DNA of 64,000 bases from Mycolicibacterium neworleansense (lineage in GTDB: Bacteria > Actinomycetota > Actinomycetes > Mycobacteriales > Mycobacteriaceae): the NCBI RefSeq assembly GCF_001245615.1, contig NZ_CWKH01000001.1, positions 1,426,001 through 1,490,000 of the forward strand. Reading direction: 5' to 3'. Made by a program: the position numbers and the translations under genes. Shown here one piece after another: positions 52,331 through 61,699 of this stretch. Position 1 is the first letter of the stretch. Each line of letters opens with the position of its first letter. The notes beneath the pieces were generated by a model that did not search any database, was not told the DNA's origin, and was given only the letters and a program-made list of their open reading frames with translations.

Positions 52331-53575
52331 GTGAAGTTTGTCGTGGCAGTCCACGGGACTCGAGGCGACATCGAGCCGTGCGCCGCCGTCGGTCTGGCCC
52401 TGCGCGATCGCGGCCACGAGGTGCGGATGGCCGTGCCGCCCAATCTCATCGAATTCGTCGAGAAGGTTGGCCTGGCGCCGGCAGCGGCCTATGGGGTCGA
52501 TTCCCAGAAGCAGCTCGACAACGACGTGTTCCGCAACTTCTGGAAGCCGCAGAACCCCGTCACCGCCCTGCGCGAAGGCATTGCCTACATCGCCGAAGGC
52601 TGGGCGGACATGAACGCGGCACTGACCCCGCTGGCGCACGGTGCGGACCTGATCCTGACCGGGACCACGTACCAGGAAGTCGCCGCCAATGTCGCCGAAC
52701 ACCATGGCATTCCGTTGGCCGCCCTGCACTATTTCCCGGCCCGCCCCAACAGTCAGATCGTCCCGGTGCCGGCACCGAAATGGTTGATCAAATCGGGGTT
52801 CGCCGGCCTCGAATGGGCCCTGTGGCGCCTGTCCAAGAAAGCCGAGGACACGCAACGACGAGAGCTGGGCCTGCCGCCGGCGCGAGTCCGTTCGGCCCGG
52901 CGCGTTGTCGAGAGCGGCGCCCTTGAGATCCAGGCGTACGACGGGCTGGTGTTCCCGGGTCTGTCAGCCGAATGGGGTGACACCCGTCCGCTGGTCGGCA
53001 CGATCACCATGGGCCTGGGCACCGACAACGACGACGAGGTGGCGTCGTGGATCGGCCGCGGGAAGCCGCCCATCTACTTCGGATTCGGCAGCATGCCTGT
53101 CGAGAATCCGGCCGCGGCGGTCGAGATGATCTCCGGTGTGTGCGCCGAACTGGGGCAGCGCGCGCTGATCAGCTCGGGCGTGTGGGACCTCCCCGACATC
53201 TGCCAACCCGATCACGTCAAGGTGGTGGGCGCGGTCAACCACGCCGCGGTCTTCCCGCTCTGCCGGGCCGTCGTGCACCACGGCGGCTCGGGCACCACCG
53301 CGGCAGGTCTTCGTGCGGGTGTGCCGGCCCTGATCCTGTGGGTCGCGGCCGATCAACCGATCTTCGCCCGCCAGATCAAGCGGCTCAAAGTCGGGTCTGC
53401 GCAGCGCTTCTCCAGTGTCAACGCCAAGTCGCTGCGAACGGGGCTGCAGACGATCCTGCGACCGGAATTCGCTGCCCGCGCGCGTACCCTGGGCGCAGGC
53501 ATGACAACCCCGGACGTCAGCGTCGCGACGGCGGCACGCCTGCTCGAAGAGTCCGCCGCCGCGGGCCACCGGTAA
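52331..53575 (+). CDS. UGT-type (GT1) glycosyltransferase, LOS/GPL type
   Basis: 414 residues, GT-B fold. The N-terminus MKFVVAVHGTRGDIEPCAAVGLALRDRGHEV has the acceptor-site Gly-rich loop of the Rv1524/Rv1526c and GPL rhamnosyltransferase group. The C-terminal nucleotide-sugar site is HHGGSGTTAAGLRAGVPALI at about residues 316-335, with IYFGFGSMP before it. It probably adds a deoxyhexose or glucose to a lipid or glycolipid acceptor in the cytoplasm. GTG start. It precedes the GAP-like gene by 11 bases. Confidence 0.9.
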   Translation: MKFVVAVHGTRGDIEPCAAVGLALRDRGHEVRMAVPPNLIEFVEKVGLAPAAAYGVDSQKQLDNDVFRNFWKPQNPVTALREGIAYIAEGWADMNAALTPLAHGADLILTGTTYQEVAANVAEHHGIPLAALHYFPARPNSQIVPVPAPKWLIKSGFAGLEWALWRLSKKAEDTQRRELGLPPARVRSARRVVESGALEIQAYDGLVFPGLSAEWGDTRPLVGTITMGLGTDNDDEVASWIGRGKPPIYFGFGSMPVENPAAAVEMISGVCAELGQRALISSGVWDLPDICQPDHVKVVGAVNHAAVFPLCRAVVHHGGSGTTAAGLRAGVPALILWVAADQPIFARQIKRLKVGSAQRFSSVNAKSLRTGLQTILRPEFAARARTLGAGMTTPDVSVATAARLLEESAAAGHR

Positions 53576-53586
53576 GGTCGTCTGGC

Positions 53587-54294
53587 ATGTGGACCACCGT
53601 TCTGGCACTTGCCATCGCGGTGAACTTCGACCCGACCCGAATCGGTTTCATCCTCGTCGTACTGAGCCGTCCGCGGCCGATCCTCCAACTCGCGGCCTAC
53701 CTCAGCGGTGGCATACTGATGAGCGCCGCAGTCGCGATCCTCGTGGTGTTCGTGGTCCACCACGGATTGTTCAGCATTCCCGAGATCGACGGCGCCACAG
53801 TACAACTCGTGGTGGGCGTATTGGCACTGCTGCTCGCGGCATTCTTGGCCACCAACCTCTCGGTCGGCAGCCTGTCACGCAAGGCAGTGCCGGTCGGCGC
53901 CGCGGACCCGGAGCCCACCGACGACGGCCCGGGCAGCGCGGCCGGTACCCCCGGCTGGCTCAAGCGCAGATCGCTGGGCACCTCCCCCTGGGTGTCGGGG
54001 GTGATGGGGGTCAGCACCGCACTGCCGTCGGTGGAGTACATGGCATTGCTCGTGGTCATCGCGGCGTCGAGCGTGTCCACCTGGGCGAAAGCACTGACCA
54101 TCGGGGGCTATCTGCTGGTCGCCAATGTGGTGTCGGCAGTGCCGCTGGTCAGTTACGCCGTTGCACCGCAGCAGACCCAATCCACGCTCGCATCGTTCCA
54201 GCGCTGGATCCGCGCCCGCCGTCGCCGGGATTTCGCCCTCGTGCTCGCCATCGCGGGGTGCGTGCTGATCGCCATCGGATTTGCCGGGCGCTGA
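53587..54294 (+). CDS. GAP/Sap-like membrane protein for surface lipid export
   Basis: 235 residues with about six hydrophobic helices, a charged central loop (about 95-135) and the N-terminus TTVLALAIAVNFDPTRIGFILVVLS, typical of the GAP (glycopeptidolipid addressing protein) / Sap family. Those proteins are required, with MmpL exporters, for surface display of GPL or sulfolipid. The location beside a glycosyltransferase and an MmpL supports the same role for the lipid made by this locus. It ends three bases before the convergent acyltransferase. Confidence 0.85.
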   Translation: MWTTVLALAIAVNFDPTRIGFILVVLSRPRPILQLAAYLSGGILMSAAVAILVVFVVHHGLFSIPEIDGATVQLVVGVLALLLAAFLATNLSVGSLSRKAVPVGAADPEPTDDGPGSAAGTPGWLKRRSLGTSPWVSGVMGVSTALPSVEYMALLVVIAASSVSTWAKALTIGGYLLVANVVSAVPLVSYAVAPQQTQSTLASFQRWIRARRRRDFALVLAIAGCVLIAIGFAGR

Positions 54295-54297
54295 CCG

Positions 54298-55626
54298 CTA
54301 TTCGACTACTCCGGCCAGGCCGAAATCGTCCAGACCCGACCGCACGGTCGCGCGCAGGGCATCTTTGCTGTTGACGCCACCGACCGTCCACGCGCCGACG
54401 CTGATGAAGATCCGTCCGTTCACCCGTCCCGACACCAGCGAGAGATATCCGCCGATCCGGTTGAGCACGCGAGTGGTGATCTGCGGCTCGAGGAGACGCA
54501 GCGAGACGAGATCCGCGTCGGTCCCGTCGGGACGGTTCATCGCCGGATCCAGCTCCCCGATGTTGGAACAGCCGATCGGATTGTCGACGGACACCACCAT
54601 CGCCTCGAGCCTGCGGACCAGAGCCCTCGGCGTGAGCGGCGTCAGCGGCAACGGCGCGAGCAGCCGGGCCGACAGTTCCGCCGACTCGGCGAGGGCCGAC
54701 TTCATCGCGCTACGGACCGCGCCGAGATCGGTGGTGACCGTGCCCGGATCGGCCCGCATCTTCGCCGCGATCAACGCGTTGGCACGCGTGTCACCGGGAG
54801 TGCGCTCGCTGACCGGCCACGACAGCGCGACCGTTCCGTCGGCGCCGCCACGCCCCAACTTCTCCCCCAGCCGCGCGGCCAAACCGGCGAACAACGAATT
54901 GCTCGTGCCGCCAAGCCGTCTCGCGCGGTCGTCCCACTGCTCCAGATCGATGAACACGGCGACAGTCGGGGCCACCACCGGGATGTCATCTCCCGCCGGC
55001 GGGTCGTCGGCGGCGGTCTTGAACGAGGATGCCAGGTCCGCGCGCTCGGCGCGGGCCACCCGCACGGCCGCAACCGCGGCCCTGCCGATCTCGGGCACCG
55101 ACCGGAACGCGGCTCGGGCATCGTCGGCCAGCAACTGCCTGCGCGACCGCGATCCCGGCGCGGGATAACCCAATTCGCGGTTGACGCCGGTGACCGCCTC
55201 GGCGACCGACATCGTCATGGCCTGACCGTCGACCACCGAATGCGACGCCACCAGGGACACCGCCGCGCCACCGTCGCTGAACGGCTGTACACCGAGGTGC
55301 CACGCCGGCCCGAGCTCGGGATCGATCGGGCGCCGGATCCTGTCGTCGGCCCACGCCCATACGTCGGAACGTTGGCATGGGCGCGCCGAGACTTCGACGT
55401 CGGCCGGCCCTGCCGATGCGACCCACCGGTGTCGCCCGAACGGCAATGGAGACCGCTCGATGCGCCGACCGAGCAGGCCGTCGGCCAAGTTGCGCTGGAA
55501 CCGGCGGATTCCATCCAGATCGACCGGGCGGTCGTAGATCCACGTGTATTGCATGAGGGGTCCACGATCCAGTGCCCGCAGGCTCAGAAACGAGGCCTGA
55601 TCGATATAGGCGAGTCGACAATCCAC
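54298..55626 (-). CDS. WS/DGAT- or condensation-type acyltransferase, paralogue 1
   Basis: 442 residues. It belongs with the two genes at 57412 and 58809: all start with a D-Q-A-x-F/L-like block, then MQYTWIYDRPVDLDGIRRF and GRRIERSPLPFGRHRWV. The CoA-dependent acyltransferase motif HxxxDG is HSVVDG at about residues 132-137. A second shared block is NPIGCSNIGELDP. Likely transfers an acyl chain onto a glycolipid hydroxyl. It follows the fadD stop by 19 bases and begins at GTG. It is the most divergent of the three copies. Confidence 0.8.
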   Translation of the reverse strand: MDCRLAYIDQASFLSLRALDRGPLMQYTWIYDRPVDLDGIRRFQRNLADGLLGRRIERSPLPFGRHRWVASAGPADVEVSARPCQRSDVWAWADDRIRRPIDPELGPAWHLGVQPFSDGGAAVSLVASHSVVDGQAMTMSVAEAVTGVNRELGYPAPGSRSRRQLLADDARAAFRSVPEIGRAAVAAVRVARAERADLASSFKTAADDPPAGDDIPVVAPTVAVFIDLEQWDDRARRLGGTSNSLFAGLAARLGEKLGRGGADGTVALSWPVSERTPGDTRANALIAAKMRADPGTVTTDLGAVRSAMKSALAESAELSARLLAPLPLTPLTPRALVRRLEAMVVSVDNPIGCSNIGELDPAMNRPDGTDADLVSLRLLEPQITTRVLNRIGGYLSLVSGRVNGRIFISVGAWTVGGVNSKDALRATVRSGLDDFGLAGVVE

Positions 55627-55645
55627 GTGCGTCGCTTACCCCGCG

Positions 55646-57397
55646 TTACGCCGGCTGCAGGGCTTCGTCAAGCCGGTTGAACTCGCCGTTTCGGTACTGC
55701 TCCACACACGAAGCGCGCCGGATCTTGCCGCTGGTGGTGATCGGAATGGCACCCCGGGGCACCAGCACGAGGTCGGCGGCGCTCAGCCCGTAGGCCTGCG
55801 AAATCGCAGATGCCACATCACGTTTGATGGACAACAGATTCTCCGCGACCGCTTCTTCGGTGTCCCCGCGCTTCTTGACCTCGATGATCGCGACCAGCTG
55901 CTCGGTGCGGTCCTCCTCCACCCCGATCGCCGCGACACGGCCGCCGGTGATCTCCTGGATCGTGGCTTCGATGTCGTCGGGGTAGTGGTTGCGCCCCCGG
56001 ACGATCAGCAGATCCTTGATGCGCCCGATGATGAACAGCTCGCCGTCGGAGATGAAGCCGAGGTCGCCGGTGCGCAGCCACGGCCCTTCCGGTGTACCCG
56101 CCGACGGACCGGCCAGGGTGGCGCCAAAGGTGTACTCCGTCTGCTCGGGCTTCTCCCAGTAGCCGAGGCAGTTGTTCTCGCCATGCGACCAGATCTCGCC
56201 GATTGCCCCGGCCTGAACCTCCAGGCGCGTTTCGGGATCCACGATGCGCACCACCGGAGATTCCGGAGTGCCGTACCCGACGAGCTGAGTGCCCGCCCCG
56301 GTCTCGCACCGCTCGGCGTGCCCAGCCGACAGTTTCTCCGTCTCGAAGGCCACCACGCTGGGCGGACCGGGCTCGCCGGTGGCGACGTACAGCGTCGCCT
56401 CGGCCAGGCCGTAGGACGGGCGCAGCACATCCTCGGAGAAGTTGAACTTGCCGAACCGCTGCGCGAACCGCTTCAGGGTCGCCTCGTGCACCCGCTCGGC
56501 GCCACTCCACACGGCGATCACACCACCGAGGTCGATCCCGGCGAGGTCCTCGTCCGAGGTCCGTCCGACAGCCAGCTCAAAGGCGAAGTTGGGTCCGGCG
56601 GTGACCACCCGCGGGTAGCTACCCATCAGCTGGATCCAGCGGGCCGGGCGCGCCAGGAAGGCGAACGGCGTGGTGAACACCGTGTGCCAGCCGCCCAGGA
56701 TCGGTGCCACCACCCCGAGCATGAGGCCCATGTCGTGATAGAAGGGCAGCCACGACACCACATTGGTGCCCGGCGGCGGGACCTTGCCGAAGTGCGGGAA
56801 GAAATCGCACATCATCTGTTCGAAGTTGGCGGTGAGGTTGCGGTTGGTCACCATCACACCGGCCGGGGTGCGGGTGGATCCCGATGTGTACTGCAGGTGG
56901 GCGGTCGCCGGCCGGGCCTCGCGACTGCTGATCGCCTTCACCCGCGCGTCGAGATCGAGCGTGTCGACCGAGATCACCGCGGGCGCCGCCGAATCACCCT
57001 GCGCGACAGCGTATTCAGTGACCGCCGCGGTGGACGGCGAGGTGGTCAGCACGACCGACGGCCGGCAATCGCTGAGCACCGCGGACACCCGCTCGTCGTG
57101 CACTCCGCCCATCGGCACCGAGAGCGGCACCGCGATGAACCCGGCCTGCAACGACGCCAGGAAGGAGATGACGTACTCCAGCCCCTGCGGGGCGAGGATC
57201 ACCGCGCGGTCGCCGACCGAGCCGTTCTGCCGAAGCACATGTGCCAGCCCCCGCACCTTGCGGTACAGCTGCGACCAGGTCAGGGTGACGGGCACGCCCT
57301 CGGGATCGTGGTCGTAATCCACGTACGTGTAGGCGTTGTCGTCGGGTTGCAGGCTGGCACGCTCCTGCAGCACCCCGATCAGCGTCGTGTCGGTCAT
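55646..57397 (-). CDS. Fatty acyl-AMP ligase (FAAL), FadD24/25-like
   Basis: 583 residues. Activates a fatty acid as acyl-adenylate for loading onto a PKS or acyltransferase. The ATP-binding loop is LQYTSGSTRTPAGVMVTN at about residues 170-187; VVSWLPFYHDMGLM and SYGLAEATLYV are FAAL hallmarks. The C-terminal hinge is GRIKDLLIVRGRNHYPDDIE, and the catalytic lysine region ends TTSGKIRRASC. Its neighbours (PapA, PKS, acyltransferases) indicate a supply of starter or acyl chains for the locus lipid. ATG 57397. Confidence 0.92.
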   Translation of the reverse strand: MTDTTLIGVLQERASLQPDDNAYTYVDYDHDPEGVPVTLTWSQLYRKVRGLAHVLRQNGSVGDRAVILAPQGLEYVISFLASLQAGFIAVPLSVPMGGVHDERVSAVLSDCRPSVVLTTSPSTAAVTEYAVAQGDSAAPAVISVDTLDLDARVKAISSREARPATAHLQYTSGSTRTPAGVMVTNRNLTANFEQMMCDFFPHFGKVPPPGTNVVSWLPFYHDMGLMLGVVAPILGGWHTVFTTPFAFLARPARWIQLMGSYPRVVTAGPNFAFELAVGRTSDEDLAGIDLGGVIAVWSGAERVHEATLKRFAQRFGKFNFSEDVLRPSYGLAEATLYVATGEPGPPSVVAFETEKLSAGHAERCETGAGTQLVGYGTPESPVVRIVDPETRLEVQAGAIGEIWSHGENNCLGYWEKPEQTEYTFGATLAGPSAGTPEGPWLRTGDLGFISDGELFIIGRIKDLLIVRGRNHYPDDIEATIQEITGGRVAAIGVEEDRTEQLVAIIEVKKRGDTEEAVAENLLSIKRDVASAISQAYGLSAADLVLVPRGAIPITTSGKIRRASCVEQYRNGEFNRLDEALQPA

Positions 57398-57411
57398 CGA
57401 TTCAGCCTTTC

Positions 57412-58806
57412 TCAGCCGTTCCAGTCAATCTCGCCGGTGAGATCGAACTCGGCCAGGGTTTTAGCCGTCAACTCGGCCAACCTGGCCTTCGAATTCTGTT
57501 CGCCCGCTTGATATCCGGTGATCCCAATGGAGACCTTGCCGCCGACGCGGGAGGACACCAGCACCAGCTGACCGTCGGCATCCTCCAGTTCCTGACGGGT
57601 GGTTCCCTGGTCGACACCTCGGAACACGATGTATTCGGCTTCCGTGCCGTCCACCCGAGTCACGTCCGACACAAGGTCACCGAGATTCGAGCAGGACACC
57701 GGGAGGTCGCCGTTTCCGATGAAGCCGTCGGCAACCTTCTTCAGGAATCCCTTGGGCACCAGCGGGGTCAGCGGTAGGAGTTGAAGGGTCTCGTCGGGCT
57801 CGTCGCGCAGCGTTTTGAACGCCTCACGGATGACGCCACGGGCACCCGACTGATCGGTGGTCACCGTCATCGGGTCCACCCGCGCGGTCGCCAGGGACAT
57901 CGCGTTGGCGCGGGTGTCGCCGTCCGTGCGATCGTTGACCGCGATCAGCAGCGTGACGTCGCCATCGGGCCCGCAGCGCCCCATCCGCTCACCGAGCTTG
58001 GCTGCGAAACTCGCGAGCATCGAATAGCTGTTCCCGCCAACCGCTTCCGCACGCGCATTCCAGTCCGCAAGATCGACGAACACCGAGATCGCGGGCAGCA
58101 CCATGGTCGTGTCACCGTCGGGCACCACGCGGACCGGTTTGACGGCCGCACCCGCGGCGGCATCGGGGTTCGGCTTGCGCAGGAGCCTCACCGCGACGGC
58201 GGCCGTGCGGGCCACCTCGGGAATGTCCGAAACGGTCTGGCGGGCGTCGCGCACGATCGCACGCAGCCTGCTGCGCGACTTCGGCGGCGGATAGCCGAGA
58301 TCGGATTGCCGGCCGGCGATCGCATCGGCGACCACCATCACTCCCCCCACCCCGTCACCGAGGCAGTGCGAGACCACCACGGTGACCGCGGTCGAGCCGT
58401 CGGTCACCGGCAGCACACCCATGTGCCACCCCGGCCCGTGTTCGGGATCGATCGGCAGCTGTGCACGCTCGTCGAGCCAGTCGCCGATCTCGGCTCGGGA
58501 CCGCGGCTCGTCGACATCCAGTGGTGCCTGGGGTCCGAGCGCGGACACCCAGCGGTACCGGCCGAAAGGCAAGGGCGAACGCTCGATACGACGGCCGAAC
58601 AGACCCCCGCCGAAAGTCTGATGGAAGCGCCGGAGCCCGTCGAAGTCGATCGGATGGTCGTACACCCACGTGCACTGCATGACCTGCACGCGGCCCGTGG
58701 CACGCATGGTGCGCACCGCGGCCTCGTCCCACAGCGACAACCGGTTGTCCGGACGGTCGGCGGGCGAGCTGAATCGCTTTGACAGAGAGAGGGATCGGGA
58801 CATCAT
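57412..58806 (-). CDS. WS/DGAT- or condensation-type acyltransferase, paralogue 2
   Basis: 464 residues. Active-site HxxxDG reads HCLGDG in VVVSHCLGDGVGGVMV at about residues 146-151. Shared family blocks: MQCTWVYDHPIDFDGLRRF, GRRIERSPLPFGRYRWV, PIDPEHGPGWHMGVLPVTDG and PVSCSNLGDLV. The extra N-terminal ~20 residues (SLSKRFSSPADRP) are not found in the other copies. It starts two bases after the paralogue 3 stop, so the two are in one transcript. The acyl acceptor is unknown; a sugar or polyol of the locus glycolipid is a reasonable guess. Confidence 0.83.
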   Translation of the reverse strand: MMSRSLSLSKRFSSPADRPDNRLSLWDEAAVRTMRATGRVQVMQCTWVYDHPIDFDGLRRFHQTFGGGLFGRRIERSPLPFGRYRWVSALGPQAPLDVDEPRSRAEIGDWLDERAQLPIDPEHGPGWHMGVLPVTDGSTAVTVVVSHCLGDGVGGVMVVADAIAGRQSDLGYPPPKSRSRLRAIVRDARQTVSDIPEVARTAAVAVRLLRKPNPDAAAGAAVKPVRVVPDGDTTMVLPAISVFVDLADWNARAEAVGGNSYSMLASFAAKLGERMGRCGPDGDVTLLIAVNDRTDGDTRANAMSLATARVDPMTVTTDQSGARGVIREAFKTLRDEPDETLQLLPLTPLVPKGFLKKVADGFIGNGDLPVSCSNLGDLVSDVTRVDGTEAEYIVFRGVDQGTTRQELEDADGQLVLVSSRVGGKVSIGITGYQAGEQNSKARLAELTAKTLAEFDLTGEIDWNG

Positions 58807-58808
58807 CG

Positions 58809-60170
58809 CTACTCGATCACGCCGCTGAGGTCGAAGTCCGCCAGCGTCTTGGCCACCAGCTCATGCAGCCACGGCGTGGAATTCTCCGAACCCGGCTGAT
58901 AGGCGACGACGCTGAGTGAAACCTTGGCGTCGACCTGGCAGGCGACCACCGTGAGCAACCCACGGCGCTGTTCGAGGGCCCCCCGGGTGGCGTACCGGTC
59001 GATCCCCCGGAAGTAGAGGTAATCGGCCTCGGTACCGTCGGCCATGGCCACCGCTGCCGGGACCTCACCCATGTTCGAGCACGACACCGGCAGGTCGGCG
59101 GCGAATCCGAACACCATGTCAGCCATCTTGCGCACCACCCGTTTCGGGATGAACGGTGTCAGCGGCAGCAACTGCAGGGTCTCGTCGGGGACGTCGCGCG
59201 CGGTGGCCAGGCCGGCTTTGATCGCGGCACGGGCGTCGGAGAGATCGGTGGTCACCCGCTCCGGGTCGATGGACACATTGACGAGTCGCACGGCGTTGGC
59301 CCGCATGTCGACCGCGCCCAGGGTGCGGTCATTCTGCGGAATGTTCAGGGTGACCGCGCCGTCCTCTTCGCGCACCCGCCCCATTGCCTCGGCAAGCCTG
59401 GCCGCCACGCCGGCAACCAGCGAATAACTGTTTCCACCAAGAGTTTTCGCACGAAGAAGCCAATCCTCGGCGTTGATGTAGGCGGTGACGGCCGGCATGT
59501 AGACGCGCTCGTCGGCGCCGGCCACCTCACGCGGCCGGGCCGCACCCGAACGCGAGATGTCACCGCGCCGCCGCCGGGCCAATTTGGCCGCGGCCACCAC
59601 GGTGCGAGCCACCTCGGGGGTGCCGCGCAGCGTTTCACCCAGATCCGATCGGATCGCCCGCCACCGGGTCCGCGACGACGGGGCGGGATGGTCGAAATCA
59701 GTCTTGTTGCCGTACACCGCATCCAGGATCGTCAGGATGCCGCCGCCGCCATCGCCCAGACAGTGCGAGCCCACCAGGCAGATCGCGGTCGAACCGTCGG
59801 TCATGGGCAGCACGCCCATGTGCCAGCCGGGGCCGTGCTCGGGATCCAGCGGCATCGCCGCCCGCTCGTCCACCCAGCCGCCGAGTTCGGCGCGGGTCCG
59901 GGGCTCGGCGATGTCGAGTTCAGCCTGGGGCCCAGGTGCCGAGACCCACCTGTGCCGACCGAACGGCAGCGGTGAGCGCTCGATTCGTCTGCCGAAAACA
60001 CCATGGCCGATGCCCTCGAAGAACCGCCGGACTCCGTCGTAGTCGATCGGCCGTTCGTAGATCCACACACATTGCATGACGGCTTCTTGACCCGTGGCAC
60101 GCAGGCCGAGAAACATCGCCTGATCCGTGAACGACAGCCGATCCTCTGATCGCGTGATGGTGTCCGTCAT
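58809..60170 (-). CDS. WS/DGAT- or condensation-type acyltransferase, paralogue 3
   Basis: 453 residues. HxxxDG is HCLGDG in LVGSHCLGDGGGGILTI at about residues 131-136. It shares MQCVWIYERPIDYDGVRRF, RRIERSPLPFGRHRWV, DPEHGPGWHMGVLPMTDGST and PVSCSNMGEVP with paralogue 2, to which it is clearly closer than to paralogue 1. ATG 60170, 28 bases after the papA stop. Together with paralogues 1 and 2 it suggests several acyl groups, or several acylation positions, on the product. Confidence 0.83.
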   Translation of the reverse strand: MTDTITRSEDRLSFTDQAMFLGLRATGQEAVMQCVWIYERPIDYDGVRRFFEGIGHGVFGRRIERSPLPFGRHRWVSAPGPQAELDIAEPRTRAELGGWVDERAAMPLDPEHGPGWHMGVLPMTDGSTAICLVGSHCLGDGGGGILTILDAVYGNKTDFDHPAPSSRTRWRAIRSDLGETLRGTPEVARTVVAAAKLARRRRGDISRSGAARPREVAGADERVYMPAVTAYINAEDWLLRAKTLGGNSYSLVAGVAARLAEAMGRVREEDGAVTLNIPQNDRTLGAVDMRANAVRLVNVSIDPERVTTDLSDARAAIKAGLATARDVPDETLQLLPLTPFIPKRVVRKMADMVFGFAADLPVSCSNMGEVPAAVAMADGTEADYLYFRGIDRYATRGALEQRRGLLTVVACQVDAKVSLSVVAYQPGSENSTPWLHELVAKTLADFDLSGVIE

Positions 60171-60198
60171 CCCCCAGCAACCTCCAACATGTCTGTGT

Positions 60199-61647
60199 TC
60201 AAGCCGTTTTCAGACCGAGGGCCGCTCCACCGCCGACCTCGCCCGCGGTAACCACCACGTCGTGCCCATCCACCACACGCAGGTAGGCAGCCTTCATGAC
60301 TTCCAGGTAGCGCAGCACCGATTCCCGCGCCACCGGGTTGCTGGGGAAGGCGGCGGTGACCGTCGTGCGGTCTTCGACCCGGTTCACCCACATGCCGACC
60401 TGGAAGGCCGACCGGGAATCGCTGTAGAGCGTGCCGTTGAGTCGCTGCCATTCCGCGATGACGCCCGGTGAGAGCAGACCGGCATCCAGGTACGACAGCA
60501 TCGGCACACCGGGATCCGGGGTGCGGATGCCGCTGTCCGGGCCCGCCAACTCCAACACTCGCTCGAACGGGACGTGTGCCAAATCCATGCCGCCGTCGAA
60601 CGACTGCTGGGCAACCCGTGCCGCGGCGCTGAACGACGGCGTGGGCACCTCGACCGTGATCGGCACCAGACCGGTGAACCAACCGGTGGTCATGAATTCG
60701 TCCTCGCTGCGCCGCGTCGTGGTCGGTGTGATGACCCGGTAGGTGTCCTCACCGGTCAGCGCATACTGCGCCAGTGCGCCGCAAGCGAATACACCACCAC
60801 TGAACCGCGCGCCGGCGGCGATGCACGCCTGCTCGAACCGGTCACCCTGCTCCTTGTCGAGCAGTTGGACGGTGATGACATCACCCGTGTGGGGCAGCGA
60901 CGGATCCCCCAGCGGGAACGGGAACCGCGGCAGGGTTCCGTCGTTGGCCTTCAGGAACGTCATCCAGTTCCGCACTTCCGGCGAGTTCGCATCGAGCTCG
61001 GCGGTGTACTTGCGTTGCTCGCGGCAGTACCGGTCGTAGCTGCCGGCGTCGGGCAGTTGCAGCGGTGCGGCCCCGTGGACCAGTGCCTGGTACATCATGT
61101 GGATCTCGACGAAGGCCAGACCCATGAACATCGCATCGGTGTGGACATGGTCGACGCTGATGTACATGGTGAAATGGCTGTCCCGCTGGATGATTCCGAA
61201 TCGGAAGCAATCCCACTGCCACGGGCCGGGCGTGGCGAGAATGTGCTCACGCCATTGGTCGGCCGACATCTCACCGTGCTTGGTGGGCACGAACTTGATA
61301 TCGCGGGGGTTGCTCACGGTGCGCCGACGAATCGAACCGTCGTCGACGTACTCGAACCAGCTGTGGAAGGTGTCGTGCCGGCGCAGGTACGCGTTGATCA
61401 CGTGCGACATCGCACGGATATCGCAGCGGCCCGGGACATCCCAGGCCGGGATGTTGAGCCTGGCCATGTCGGTGCCCTGAGACACGTGCTTGCGGAACGC
61501 CAGTAGGTGCTGCTCCTGCTGATAGCTCACCGGCACATCACTGACCGGAGCTTCAGAAACCTTGGCCACCGATGCCTGCGATGGACTCCACGACACCACT
61601 TCGCCGGGATCCCCCGACCAATCGTGAATGGGTTTCATCGCAACCAC
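60199..61647 (-). CDS. PapA-family polyketide-associated acyltransferase (PapA4-like by context)
   Basis: 482 residues. The condensation-type active site is DHVHTDAMFMG at about residues 170-180 (HxxxD, with Ala in place of the final Gly). The N-terminal SYQQEQHLLAFRKHV and the YCREQRKYTAELDA region resemble PapA1/PapA2-type enzymes. C-terminal blocks: TTGWFTGLVPITVEVP and FQVGMWVNR. PapA proteins transfer PKS-made chains onto trehalose or another sugar. It lies 52 bases downstream of the PKS gene, its usual partner. GTG 61647 has AGGAGA upstream; ATG 61638 possible. Confidence 0.9.
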   Translation of the reverse strand: MVAMKPIHDWSGDPGEVVSWSPSQASVAKVSEAPVSDVPVSYQQEQHLLAFRKHVSQGTDMARLNIPAWDVPGRCDIRAMSHVINAYLRRHDTFHSWFEYVDDGSIRRRTVSNPRDIKFVPTKHGEMSADQWREHILATPGPWQWDCFRFGIIQRDSHFTMYISVDHVHTDAMFMGLAFVEIHMMYQALVHGAAPLQLPDAGSYDRYCREQRKYTAELDANSPEVRNWMTFLKANDGTLPRFPFPLGDPSLPHTGDVITVQLLDKEQGDRFEQACIAAGARFSGGVFACGALAQYALTGEDTYRVITPTTTRRSEDEFMTTGWFTGLVPITVEVPTPSFSAAARVAQQSFDGGMDLAHVPFERVLELAGPDSGIRTPDPGVPMLSYLDAGLLSPGVIAEWQRLNGTLYSDSRSAFQVGMWVNRVEDRTTVTAAFPSNPVARESVLRYLEVMKAAYLRVVDGHDVVVTAGEVGGGAALGLKTA

Positions 61648-61699
61648 TGAGCATCTCCTGTCTTGATGACCACGCTGGACGGCGTCGCGCTCCCCATCC

